Part shown: piece by piece, positions 34,716 through 43,005 of the stretch
How positions within the stretch are numbered: the first letter of the stretch is position 1
Layout: every line of letters starts with the position of its first letter
NCBI GenBank assembly: GCA_028280715.1
Contig: JANQLG010000012.1
Span: 1-62,210, forward strand
Direction of reading: 5' to 3'
DNA: 62,210 bases
Source: Spongiibacteraceae bacterium
Lineage (GTDB): Bacteria > Pseudomonadota > Gammaproteobacteria > Pseudomonadales > Dasaniaceae
Notes under the pieces: model-generated
The model's database searches: none
What the model was told of the DNA's origin: nothing
The model's input: only the letters and a program-made list of their open reading frames with translations
Made by a program: the position numbers and the translations under genes

Positions 34716-35573
34716 CTACTCGAGTTCTAAATTATCCGAGATAAAACGCATAAAAGTTTTAACTCGCTCACTATTTCTTAAATCCCGATGCGTCAATATC
34801 CAGAGTTTATATTTACCGGTTACTTTACCATCCAATAATTCTACTAAACTGGAACGCTTGCGCGCCTCATGGCTGGATAAAAAACCTACCCCCATACCGC
34901 TGTGAACAGCCGTCAGCACATCTGGCATAGACTCGGCATAAAGTACTATTCGGGGATTAGTCACATGCTTTTCCAACCAAGCTTTATTGCTACTCTCATA
35001 GGTCATGCGCCAGACAATCCAGTCATAATCATTAATCGTGTGATTTTCTGGCAAACTTTCCAAATATTTTTTGCTGGCGTAGAGACGGCCTTTAATCGAG
35101 CCTAGACAACGCCCTACCAATAAATCAGGTGGCGACTCGGCAATGCGTAGCACAATATCGACCTCCTGCTGATTGATATTATGTGCCTCCATGGTGCTGT
35201 ACACTTCCAAGGTGATTTCCGGGTGCTTGCGCTGAAACTCTGCATACAGCGGATAAATACTGATGATGCCCAACTCTGGTTGTGAAATTCGCAGTTTGCC
35301 TTGAGTAACATCATATTTGCCTTCGGCTCTGGCCATTACCTTATCGACTTCCTGTTCAATGGTTTGGCTATCGGCATATAATTGCTCACCCGCTGCGGTA
35401 AGCTCATAGCCACGCTGTAACTTCTTAAATAATTTACTATTAAGAATATGTTCGAACTGCTCTATGCGACGCAGCACAGTGGAGTGACTGACATTCAGCT
35501 CCTTGGCTGCTCCTGACACGGTGCCATTTCTCGCCACCGCTAAAAAATAACGCAGGTTTTCCCAGTCTCTCAT
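34716..35573 (-). CDS. LysR-family transcriptional regulator
   Basis: A 285-residue LysR regulator with the N-terminal winged helix (WENLRYFLAVARNGTVSGAAKELNVSHSTVLRRIEQFE, about residues 3-40) and a periplasmic-binding-like effector domain from about 90. It belongs to the group in which the first helix reads DWENLRYFLAVA. It is divergent from the small DUF2846 protein gene at 35762, whose upstream region carries three GACAT/ATGTC half-sites, so that gene may be its target. The effector is unknown. Confidence 0.93.
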   Translation of the reverse strand: MRDWENLRYFLAVARNGTVSGAAKELNVSHSTVLRRIEQFEHILNSKLFKKLQRGYELTAAGEQLYADSQTIEQEVDKVMARAEGKYDVTQGKLRISQPELGIISIYPLYAEFQRKHPEITLEVYSTMEAHNINQQEVDIVLRIAESPPDLLVGRCLGSIKGRLYASKKYLESLPENHTINDYDWIVWRMTYESSNKAWLEKHVTNPRIVLYAESMPDVLTAVHSGMGVGFLSSHEARKRSSLVELLDGKVTGKYKLWILTHRDLRNSERVKTFMRFISDNLELE

Positions 35574-35654
35574 TGATAATCACCCATCGTCGTATCACGT
35601 TTATCGCTAGATGCGTAAACCAAGCATATAGTGCCTGAATAGAGATTCCCACAA

Positions 35655-35678
35655 GACATAATGTCCAATTATAGACAT
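35655..35678. promoter_or_regulatory. GACAT/ATGTC inverted half-sites between lysR and the DUF2846 gene
   Basis: GACAT-A-ATGTC is followed eight bases later by another GACAT, giving two overlapping inverted repeats of five-base arms in the divergent intergenic region. It is a candidate LysR operator, located about 85 bp from each start. Only the symmetry supports it. Confidence 0.4.
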
Positions 35679-35761
35679 ATATTGTTTAACTATGTGCAAT
35701 TTACGACAAAGTATTTTCCCCCTAAGCTACGTCACACATTCACATTCGTAGGGAGACAATC

Positions 35762-36142
35762 ATGAAAAACATCATTATTAGTTGCCTATTATTCCTTGTC
35801 AGTATTGTTAGTGTTTCTGCCATAGCGGAAAGCAGTGCCATTAGTAAAGTTGTAGAAAACTCAGAACAAGCCAATTTAATTATTTATCGCCCTAAGGACA
35901 GATCGGGAATCAACTACCGAGTAGCAGTCAATGGCCAGTATTTTGGAAAATTGAAGCCTAACAAAGCCTTGAGGTTGCAGGTTGAGCCAGGCGAACACAT
36001 TATCTCCACCAGCGATGCTAAACAAACCCAAGTTGTAATCAATGTTATCGAAGGCAAAGAAACTTTTGTGCAAGCGATAATAGACAGAAAAAGCCAAGTC
36101 ACTTTAACTCAAACGGAAGAAATGAAACTCGCTCTACGATAA
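35762..36142 (+). CDS. Exported DUF2846-type small protein
   Basis: A 126-residue protein with a signal peptide (about 1-22, ending AIAES) and a compact beta domain matching the DUF2846 pattern: LIIYRPKDRSGINYRVAVNGQYFGKLKPNKALRLQVEPGEHII (about residues 38-80). It has no lipobox Cys. GGGAG stands nine bases before ATG 35762. It is divergent from a LysR gene and followed by a stem-loop, so it is probably monocistronic. Function unknown. Confidence 0.85.
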   Translation: MKNIIISCLLFLVSIVSVSAIAESSAISKVVENSEQANLIIYRPKDRSGINYRVAVNGQYFGKLKPNKALRLQVEPGEHIISTSDAKQTQVVINVIEGKETFVQAIIDRKSQVTLTQTEEMKLALR

Positions 36143-36208
36143 ATTCTCTTAACGCATGATTATCGTCATACATTTAGAGATATTATCCAGGTCTAAGTTA
36201 GTAAATTT

Positions 36209-36262
36209 AAACTGACAGTATCGCCTTAAGCTAATGCATCTAAAGGGCAGCTGTCAGTTTTT
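36209..36262 (+). terminator. Long-loop stem with T-run after the DUF2846 gene
   Basis: AAACTGACAG (36209-36218) and CTGTCAGTTT (36251-36260) pair over ten bases and the right arm runs into TTTTTC. The loop is long (32 bases), so it is less typical of an intrinsic terminator, but the T-run supports that role. It could also work in the other direction for the hydrolase gene. Confidence 0.45.
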
Positions 36263-36319
36263 CTATCTATGATCAACGCACTAAGGTCAACGCAAACCGA
36301 GTTTTGAAATCTGCATACA

Positions 36320-37177
36320 CTAACTCTTATTAATCCCCTGCGCTATTAACTGAAATGTTTGTTTGGAATGAGTCAGCACCATCATATGTCCAGCACAAGG
36401 TATGCTTGAGACTGTACTATTAGGTAACCACTCAGAAAGCCGGTTGATAATACTTTTAACACTTGCTTTGGTTTTCTGGCCATAAATTAAATGCACTGGC
36501 ATGCTTAATTTATCTATTTCACCTCTTTGCGGGAGCGGAAGCTCCATATCACGAAACTCGCGAGCAATTTTTGTCATTGCCGTACTAATTCGCCGACGCT
36601 GCTTTGGGCTCATAAACCACCAGGCCAGCGGCGAATACCAATAACTGACAAATGTCCTGGCAGCAGCATTTAACTTATTTTTCTTTACCTTAAGATTAAT
36701 TCTTTCTGCAGTTGCAAAAACTTTGTCCCAATGCCGATAGTATTGATCGGTTTTCAAAAAATTGAATAGCACCGGTTCCAACAGGGTTAAGGTTTTTATT
36801 TTTTCCGGTAACGACATCGCTGCAATAAAAGCCATGGCGCCGCCATAAGAATGCCCAACCAGGTGACAAGGCTGTTTTGATTCAGCCAACAGCTGAAGCA
36901 ACATTTTATAGTCGGGGTTCTCCCCCATCGACCAGTTGGTGCAGGCAGCTGATTCACCGTAACCGCTCAAGTCAGGACAAATCATTCGATAAGCATGCCC
37001 TAAATATCTATCGAATCCATGCCAGTTTCTATGGGAGCTGGCACTGCAGTGCACAAGAATTACCGGCTCGCCCGCACCGTACTCAAAGACTTTAAATACG
37101 ATACCTTCAACGTCAAGCGATCTGGCTATTTCGTAGGACTCAACTGCCTCAGTCGACTTACATTTTTTCCCTTTCAT
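36320..37177 (-). CDS. Alpha/beta hydrolase
   Basis: A 285-residue hydrolase with a complete set of family features: LVHCSASSHRNW oxyanion region (about 41-52), CPDLSGYGES (about 67-76), the nucleophile Ser in VGHSYGGAMAF (about 106-116), and the late His in AGHMMVLT (about 262-269). No signal peptide. Substrate unknown; small-molecule ester, lactone or similar. In contrast with the protein at 23981 the nucleophile elbow is intact. It stands alone between two stretches of intergenic DNA. Confidence 0.9.
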   Translation of the reverse strand: MKGKKCKSTEAVESYEIARSLDVEGIVFKVFEYGAGEPVILVHCSASSHRNWHGFDRYLGHAYRMICPDLSGYGESAACTNWSMGENPDYKMLLQLLAESKQPCHLVGHSYGGAMAFIAAMSLPEKIKTLTLLEPVLFNFLKTDQYYRHWDKVFATAERINLKVKKNKLNAAARTFVSYWYSPLAWWFMSPKQRRRISTAMTKIAREFRDMELPLPQRGEIDKLSMPVHLIYGQKTKASVKSIINRLSEWLPNSTVSSIPCAGHMMVLTHSKQTFQLIAQGINKS

Positions 37178-37363
37178 TATTATTTATTCCCTTGATATGT
37201 GCGCCTCAGTAAAACCACTTACCAATGGCTTCTACATGTCACATGCCGGATATCACCCTGTAACTTACACCGAGCATAATGCTTAGAGTAGATGAAATTT
37301 CCAACTACACCACTTGTTAAAAAAACATCAGCAGTTGTCGAAGTACTTTGCGCTAAAACTGAC

Positions 37364-38164
37364 TTAGTCAACTCGCTCTGAGGACTCTTTGAAAATCCAG
37401 GCAAAAAACAAACTCGCCGACCAATAGTCATCCTGTTTGACCAGTGGACTATCCTCGTTTTCAGCGCCATTCAGTGATAAATAATTTAATCGAGCGCTGA
37501 TTAAAAAATTTCCGACACGGCGTCTGGCACCAAGACTAAAACGACTGGCTGTTAAACCTGACTTCGCCTGATAAAAAGACCTCTGATCGGTAACATCATC
37601 AAGATCTACATCGTAAATATAGCCATGATAATGTCGGTCGCTATAAATCATGCCTAATGTGCTGGTTAGCGTCCAACTATCCAGATCACGCCGATACATA
37701 ATATGAGGGTTGCTGGTCCAACCTTCATGATTGAAGAAATCACCACCTAATGAAAAGGCCCCTCTAACAGGCAACTCAGCACGCAACAGAGAATTATCCG
37801 TCTTGCGAAGCTGATATTGCAATGTCGGACCCATTTCGACCAACAGATCCAAATCATCCATTCCCTCGCGGGCATCATTATCTTCACTATTCACTGGCAG
37901 TGAGCCACCAACACTGACACGCAATTTGAGTTTTTCGCTATCAAATAACAAACCGCGCAAACCATCTCTGTCTGCACGAATCAGATCGCCACGATAGGCA
38001 AAATAAGGAACCGGAAATGCATAGAAGTCATTTTGATCAGCACCTAAATAATGCGGCAGATACAAATTAACCGCGCCAAGGCCCAGTTCCCATTTTGGTA
38101 AAGCCTCGCTATAAGCGGATAAAGGAATACTTAAAAGCAGATATGGCATTAATCGCAACAACAT
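37364..38164 (-). CDS. MipA/OmpV-family outer-membrane protein
   Basis: A 266-residue beta-barrel protein with a signal peptide (about 1-19, ending AYSEA) followed by the MipA/OmpV signature ELGLGAVNLYLPHYLGADQNDFYAFPVPYFAYRGD and several aromatic-ended strands. The last strand is WSASLFFAWIFKES, with a short tail after it. MipA is a scaffold for murein synthesis in E. coli; OmpV-type members are porins. Its gene starts 15 bp after the trhO stop and the two run in the same direction, so they may form a small operon. Confidence 0.88.
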   Translation of the reverse strand: MLLRLMPYLLLSIPLSAYSEALPKWELGLGAVNLYLPHYLGADQNDFYAFPVPYFAYRGDLIRADRDGLRGLLFDSEKLKLRVSVGGSLPVNSEDNDAREGMDDLDLLVEMGPTLQYQLRKTDNSLLRAELPVRGAFSLGGDFFNHEGWTSNPHIMYRRDLDSWTLTSTLGMIYSDRHYHGYIYDVDLDDVTDQRSFYQAKSGLTASRFSLGARRRVGNFLISARLNYLSLNGAENEDSPLVKQDDYWSASLFFAWIFKESSERVD

Positions 38165-38179
38165 CCGGAGACTCTTTTT

Positions 38180-39253
38180 TTATTTAGATTGATTGGATTG
38201 TACTTTTTCGCTAGCAGCCTTTTTAATAGCTGCTTTTCTGGCGCGATTAGTTTTCAATTGGTCACGCACCTCAGTACCCATATGAATCTCACCACGCTTT
38301 TCAGCTAATCGCATCTGTTTTTCTCTCTCCAAAAAACGCTGCCGCTGTTTTTCGGAAGTTTTGTCATAACAATGCGGGCAGCTAACACCCTGAATATACT
38401 GATCACTGGCTTTATCATCTTCAGTAATCGGCAATCGACAGGCATGGCATTGATCGTAGTTACCTTTATTAAGCTGATGATCAACGGTAACACGATCATC
38501 AAACACAAAACACTCGCCTTTCCACAGACTCTCTTCTTCGGGTACTTCTTCCAGATACTTGAGAATACCGCCCTTCAAATGGAAAACCTCATCAAAGCCC
38601 TGCTCTTTCAAATAAGCCGTCGACTTTTCACAGCGAATGCCACCCGTACAGAACATTGCCACCCGTTTGTGTTTTTCAGGATCGAGGTGATCTTTAACGT
38701 ATTGTGGAAAGTCTCTGAAGGTTTCTGTATCAGGATTAATCGCATGCTCAAAAGTGCCCACCTGAACTTCGTAATCGTTACGCGTATCGACCACCAGCAC
38801 CTCGGGATCACTGATTAATTCATTCCAATCTTTAGGTTCAATATACGTCCCCACCACTTGATTGGGATCAATGCCCTCAACGCCCATGGTGACAATTTCC
38901 TTTTTCAATTTCACCTTGGTACGTAAAAAAGGATTGTCAGTAGTGTAGGACTCTTTGTAATCGATATCCGCTAATGCCGGCTCATTACGAAGCCAGTCCA
39001 GTAACTGATCGATAGCTTGGCGAGAACCGGCCACGGTGCCATTAATACCTTCATTGGCTAATAACAAGGTACCACGCACACCCAGTTTCAACAGAGTATC
39101 CAGCAACGGTTGACGCAGGTCTTCAAAGTGCTTAAGCGAGACAAACTTATACATTGCGCAAACAACAAGGTCATCCGCACTCGTATCAAGATTTTTTGAA
39201 TTGGGTGGGGTCGCCCCCGCCTCCACAGAATGTGGTTGCATGATGTGTGACAT
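38180..39253 (-). CDS. trhO: tRNA uridine(34) hydroxylase TrhO
   Basis: A 357-residue rhodanese-family enzyme that hydroxylates U34 of tRNA in an oxygen-dependent step towards cmo5U/mo5U. It has the N-terminal acylphosphatase-like domain ([19 protein letters not shown]), the rhodanese domain with the catalytic Cys in [12 protein letters not shown] (about residues 202-213), and a C-terminal zinc-finger-like CHACR / CPHCYD pair. AGGAG precedes ATG 39253. The N-terminus is about 25 residues longer than usual, so a later start is possible. Confidence 0.95.
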   Translation of the reverse strand: MSHIMQPHSVEAGATPPNSKNLDTSADDLVVCAMYKFVSLKHFEDLRQPLLDTLLKLGVRGTLLLANEGINGTVAGSRQAIDQLLDWLRNEPALADIDYKESYTTDNPFLRTKVKLKKEIVTMGVEGIDPNQVVGTYIEPKDWNELISDPEVLVVDTRNDYEVQVGTFEHAINPDTETFRDFPQYVKDHLDPEKHKRVAMFCTGGIRCEKSTAYLKEQGFDEVFHLKGGILKYLEEVPEEESLWKGECFVFDDRVTVDHQLNKGNYDQCHACRLPITEDDKASDQYIQGVSCPHCYDKTSEKQRQRFLEREKQMRLAEKRGEIHMGTEVRDQLKTNRARKAAIKKAASEKVQSNQSK

Positions 39254-39510
39254 TTTTTCTCCTCAGCTAGCCGGAACGTAAATCCGGTGCAGCCTAATAT
39301 GGCAGTGATTAGGTCGGCGCGAATTATAGGGGAATTTGCCTCTATTGTCTCGCTGCCATATCCATATGCAGATAACAACTTATATGTATGCAGATATCAG
39401 CATTCCAACTGGTCACATAAAATAGCAATAAAAATTCTCATGCGCTTATCGCAACTCAACCGAAGATATGGGAAAATTCCGTTCCGATCCTCCCCACTTC
39501 TGCAATTCAA

Positions 39511-40947
39511 ATGCAATTCAAAGACCAGTATCAGGAAACATTTCAAGGCATGAAAGAACGTAGTTCTATTTCTACACAACAAAAAGCGCTCGATATCAAT
39601 TTAGACGGCACAAAATACGGCACATTTGTAGAAATCGGAGCAGGACAAGAAGTCGCCCGTCAGTTTTTTTCCGCCGGTGCAGCAGCTGGCACAATCGCCA
39701 AGACCATGTCTGCTTACGATATGCAAATAAGCGATCAGATTTACGGCAAGGCTGGTGCCTATGTCAGCCGCGAGCGTTTGGAACAAATGCTAACTCGTGA
39801 ATTTGGATTACTCAATGAACGTCTGGCTGATACGCGGGCCGGTATCACGCAATTTTTCAGTTACGCCGCCACAGTAACTGCAAGAAGTTATAAACAAAAA
39901 AATGAGTGTCATGGTTGGATCGGCATTCACGCTCAACTCTACCCTGACGCACTCCCCAGCGAAATCGTTCTGCATGTACGAATGCTGGATGATGACAATC
40001 AAAGCCAAGCTGATGCGTTAGGCATCCTGGGCGTTAACTTGATCTACGCAATTTTCAATTTTAAGGAAAGACCCAAGCTGATTGTTGAGAGCCTTATGGA
40101 TAACCTCGGCGATGACCGTTTGGAAATTGATTTAATTCATTTTAGCGGCCCTTATTTTGATGCCATCAACAACCGACTGATGAACCTGCATTTGGTACGC
40201 AGCTGGTGTTGTCGCGCAGTAATGTTCGATAGCGAAGGTGCATCTGTAGTGCCCGCCAGCGCACTGCGTAAAAAAGATGTACTGGTAATGCGCGGCTCCT
40301 TTAAACCGCCTACTAAAGTACATATGGATATGTCGCACGCTGCCATTGAACAATTTAAAACCGTTGGCGGTTTAACCGGTCGTGGCATTTTAAATGTTGC
40401 CGAGATCACTATGTCTGAACTCGCTTCAGACGAGGAACAGGATGACGCCAGTTTTCTTGCTAGAGTTGACCTGTTAGTTAAGCTTGGCTTTAACGTGCTG
40501 ATTTCCGATTATCTGCGTTTTTTCAGACTGCGTTCCTGGATTCGCAATTACACAGATAACCGCATTGGTATTGTACTCAGCGTTCTCGACTTTGATTTGC
40601 TGTTTAATGAAGACTACTACCAGGGTCTTGAAGGCGGCATTCTGCTTGCAATGGGTAAATTGTTCTCTGACGATACCAGTGTATTTGTCTATCCCGCCAA
40701 AATAAATGACAAGCTGATATCTCTGGATACGGTCGAAGTACCCGACAACTTACAACACTTGCTACAACACCTTATTAAAAACCGCTCACTGATTGCCACT
40801 GATCACTACAAAGAAGAAAACTTACATATTTCGCCGAGGGAATTAGTTAAGGCGCTACCTAGGGGGCGAGGTGATTGGGAACAATCATTGCCAGAAGGCA
40901 TTGCTGACCTGATTATTGAGCGTAAACTTTTTGGTTATCAGGATTAA
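39511..40947 (+). CDS. Conserved-looking 478-residue protein of unknown function with a nucleotidyltransferase-like motif
   Basis: A cytoplasmic protein without signal peptide or membrane helices. I do not recognise a characterised family. In the middle, KKDVLVMRGSFKPPTKVHMDM (about residues 254-274) resembles the phosphate-binding loop of NMN-adenylyltransferase-like enzymes (G-x-F-x-PP-x-x-x-H), though the second His is not where it is expected. VLISDYLRFFRLRSWI (about 332-347) stands where such enzymes have ISxxxxR. The first 50 residues contain TFVEIGAGQEVARQFFSAGAAAGTIAKTMSAYD, rich in Gly and Ala. The reading frame is convergent with the EAL-GGDEF gene, only two bases between stops. No clear Shine-Dalgarno was found before ATG 39511. 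Confidence 0.85.
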   Translation: MQFKDQYQETFQGMKERSSISTQQKALDINLDGTKYGTFVEIGAGQEVARQFFSAGAAAGTIAKTMSAYDMQISDQIYGKAGAYVSRERLEQMLTREFGLLNERLADTRAGITQFFSYAATVTARSYKQKNECHGWIGIHAQLYPDALPSEIVLHVRMLDDDNQSQADALGILGVNLIYAIFNFKERPKLIVESLMDNLGDDRLEIDLIHFSGPYFDAINNRLMNLHLVRSWCCRAVMFDSEGASVVPASALRKKDVLVMRGSFKPPTKVHMDMSHAAIEQFKTVGGLTGRGILNVAEITMSELASDEEQDDASFLARVDLLVKLGFNVLISDYLRFFRLRSWIRNYTDNRIGIVLSVLDFDLLFNEDYYQGLEGGILLAMGKLFSDDTSVFVYPAKINDKLISLDTVEVPDNLQHLLQHLIKNRSLIATDHYKEENLHISPRELVKALPRGRGDWEQSLPEGIADLIIERKLFGYQD

Positions 40948-40949
40948 CA

Positions 40950-42716
40950 TCAGGCCTTAATGGATTGTGGTTGCCGTCTGCGACTAACAAATACAGCATT
41001 GCCGTTTCTGCGTTTCGCTTCACGCTTGGCTTCGACGGCCAGCGCCGATACATCATGAAAACTTGAACAAGCGGAGGAATCAGGATTGGCAATACCAATG
41101 GAAATGCTGATCAAATCATAGAATTGTTTTTCACCACTGCGGCTAACACCCCAAATACCACCGTCCTTCAATGCGCCCTCACAATAAAACTCTGGTGCAA
41201 TACTGGAAAACCTATCAATAATTGCTTCACATTTATCTCGCCAATCATCTCTTTCAAAAATAATGACAAAATCGTCACCACCAACATGTGAAACAAAATC
41301 ACTGTCTTTATCAGTTTTTTCATGCAGAACTTTAGATAGCGCAATAATGACTTCATCACCAGCACTATATCCATAGTGGTCATTAAAGGGTTTAAAAGAA
41401 TCGAGATCGACATAAGCTATATGAAAACTGGCATTCATCCGCAATAACTCATCCAGCTTTTCATGCAAGGGTACATTGCCAGGTAATAGTGTTAACGGAT
41501 TAGCATAACGCGCATTACGAATTTGCAAGTCAGTAATACGCTTGAGCAAAGTACTGGTTTTCCCTATACCGTAATATTGATCATGACGGGTAATAACAAA
41601 ATTTTGTGTCAATTGTTCTGTATTATTTTCCGTTAACAAACGGCTGACTTCTTCCAATGTTGTATTGTGAGAAACCTGATGATAGGTCTCATTCATAAAT
41701 TCACTGATTGGCTTTCTGCCATGAAGCTCTCTGGTGTAACGCTGAGAAAATAATTCAAGAATATTCTGCCGCTCAACAATGCCTATTGGCATACCCTCTT
41801 CTACAACGGGCAGGCAGGAAATGTTGCGATTCTTGTGAAAAACTTCATTGGTCTCATCCAGCGTCAATGAAGGTTTGATCGAGGGGGACGTTAACGTCAT
41901 CTCTTCCACAGTATGACTAATTCTGTGTAGTTTTCTTAAAGGTGACTCCGCTGCCTGTACTCTGTCCAGCACACGACTGACTGTCTCAGGGCTGATTTCA
42001 GGTCGGCCGATAAAGTACCCCTGACCGTACTGAAGCCCCATTTCCTGTACAGTATTTAATTCCTCTCGCGTTTCAATACCTTCGGCAACAACACGACAGC
42101 CTAACTCACTGGCTATTTCCTGAATAGAGCGAACAAACTCGCGTTTGATGGGGTCGCGATTAATATGTTCGATAAAATGGCGATCGATCTTAACGTAGTC
42201 CGGTTGTAATTCAGACCAGGCTCGCAGCCCCGCATAGCCAGCGCCTAAATCATCAATCGCTATTTGAAAGCCCTCATCACGAAAATGATCAGTCGCCTTA
42301 CGCAACATTTGATAATCATCAAGGGGGTATTGTTCTGACAACTCAATAACAATTCTTTCGGCAGGCAAACCCAAACGGTCGATAATGCTATTAGTCATAC
42401 CTGACTTGTAACCTGTCTCCGTCAGACTCATTGGACTGATATTGATAAATAGCTTTCCTTCAATATCAGCATGAACAAAATTCTTGCAGGCTACCTCTCT
42501 ACAGGCATATTCCAATTCCCCCATTAAGCCATGACGACTTGCTGTATCAAATAATGCGAGTGGACTGTGCAATGTACTATTGGCAGGTCCTCTTGTAAGT
42601 GCTTCGTAACCAAACAATGTAGTGCGCTGTAAATCAACGATCGGTTGAAAAACAGACGTCAATTGATTGTTGCGTAATATTTCGAGCAACTCATTAGGGT
42701 CACCAAGTGGAGACAT
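40950..42716 (-). CDS. EAL-CBS-GGDEF c-di-GMP protein
   Basis: A 588-residue regulator of cyclic-di-GMP. The EAL phosphodiesterase is N-terminal (about residues 10-240) with all main motifs: YEALTRG, INISP, IELSE, DDLGAGYAG, KIDRHF and AEGIE. Two CBS repeats follow (about 270-395), then a GGDEF domain (about 410-580) whose signature is GGDDF, with Asp in place of Glu. No RxxD inhibitory site precedes it. It is therefore probably mainly a phosphodiesterase. I use ATG 42716; GTG 42737 lacks a ribosome site. A minus-strand Pho box lies 115 bp upstream. Confidence 0.93.
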   Translation of the reverse strand: MSPLGDPNELLEILRNNQLTSVFQPIVDLQRTTLFGYEALTRGPANSTLHSPLALFDTASRHGLMGELEYACREVACKNFVHADIEGKLFINISPMSLTETGYKSGMTNSIIDRLGLPAERIVIELSEQYPLDDYQMLRKATDHFRDEGFQIAIDDLGAGYAGLRAWSELQPDYVKIDRHFIEHINRDPIKREFVRSIQEIASELGCRVVAEGIETREELNTVQEMGLQYGQGYFIGRPEISPETVSRVLDRVQAAESPLRKLHRISHTVEEMTLTSPSIKPSLTLDETNEVFHKNRNISCLPVVEEGMPIGIVERQNILELFSQRYTRELHGRKPISEFMNETYHQVSHNTTLEEVSRLLTENNTEQLTQNFVITRHDQYYGIGKTSTLLKRITDLQIRNARYANPLTLLPGNVPLHEKLDELLRMNASFHIAYVDLDSFKPFNDHYGYSAGDEVIIALSKVLHEKTDKDSDFVSHVGGDDFVIIFERDDWRDKCEAIIDRFSSIAPEFYCEGALKDGGIWGVSRSGEKQFYDLISISIGIANPDSSACSSFHDVSALAVEAKREAKRRNGNAVFVSRRRQPQSIKA

Positions 42717-42830
42717 TTCAGAACAACCTTTTCTCACGAGGATTTACGGCGAAGGAATTCAACAGAAAATGCAGATGCTGTTAACGCACATCTAGCTCAA
42801 CATACTGACATCTTAGTTTGCAGAATCTAT

Positions 42831-42848
42831 ATGACATGGGTGTGACAA
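42831..42848 (-). promoter_or_regulatory. Pho box facing the EAL-CBS-GGDEF gene
   Basis: On the minus strand TTGTCAC-ACCC-ATGTCAT gives two TGTCA half-sites exactly 11 bp apart, the spacing of PhoB sites. A further TTGTCACAT half-site lies 14 bp upstream (about 42855-42862). The downstream -10 is poorly defined (ACTAAGAT). It indicates induction under low phosphate. Confidence 0.6.
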
Positions 42849-42957
42849 TATGGATGTGACAATGATGATTTAACTCACAACAAATGGTTTAAGAATCATA
42901 TTGTTAGCGCGAACAAGCAAATATACTGATAAGATTAAGGATAAGTCTTCAGAAAAA

Positions 42958-42975
42958 CTGTCATCTAAATGTCAT
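42958..42975 (+). promoter_or_regulatory. Pho box of ppk1
   Basis: CTGTCAT-CTAA-ATGTCAT matches the PhoB consensus in both half-sites with an 11-bp step. A -10-like TAAGAAT starts ten bases further on (42985), the usual distance in PhoB-activated promoters, and the ppk1 start is just downstream. Confidence 0.75.
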
Positions 42976-43005
42976 ATATCTGATTAAGAATAATTCAATT
43001 TGAGC

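Noticed and set aside
37219-37470. Minus-strand frame between the hydrolase and MipA genes
   Set aside because: Overlaps the end of the MipA gene in another frame and has no ribosome site or domain-like composition.
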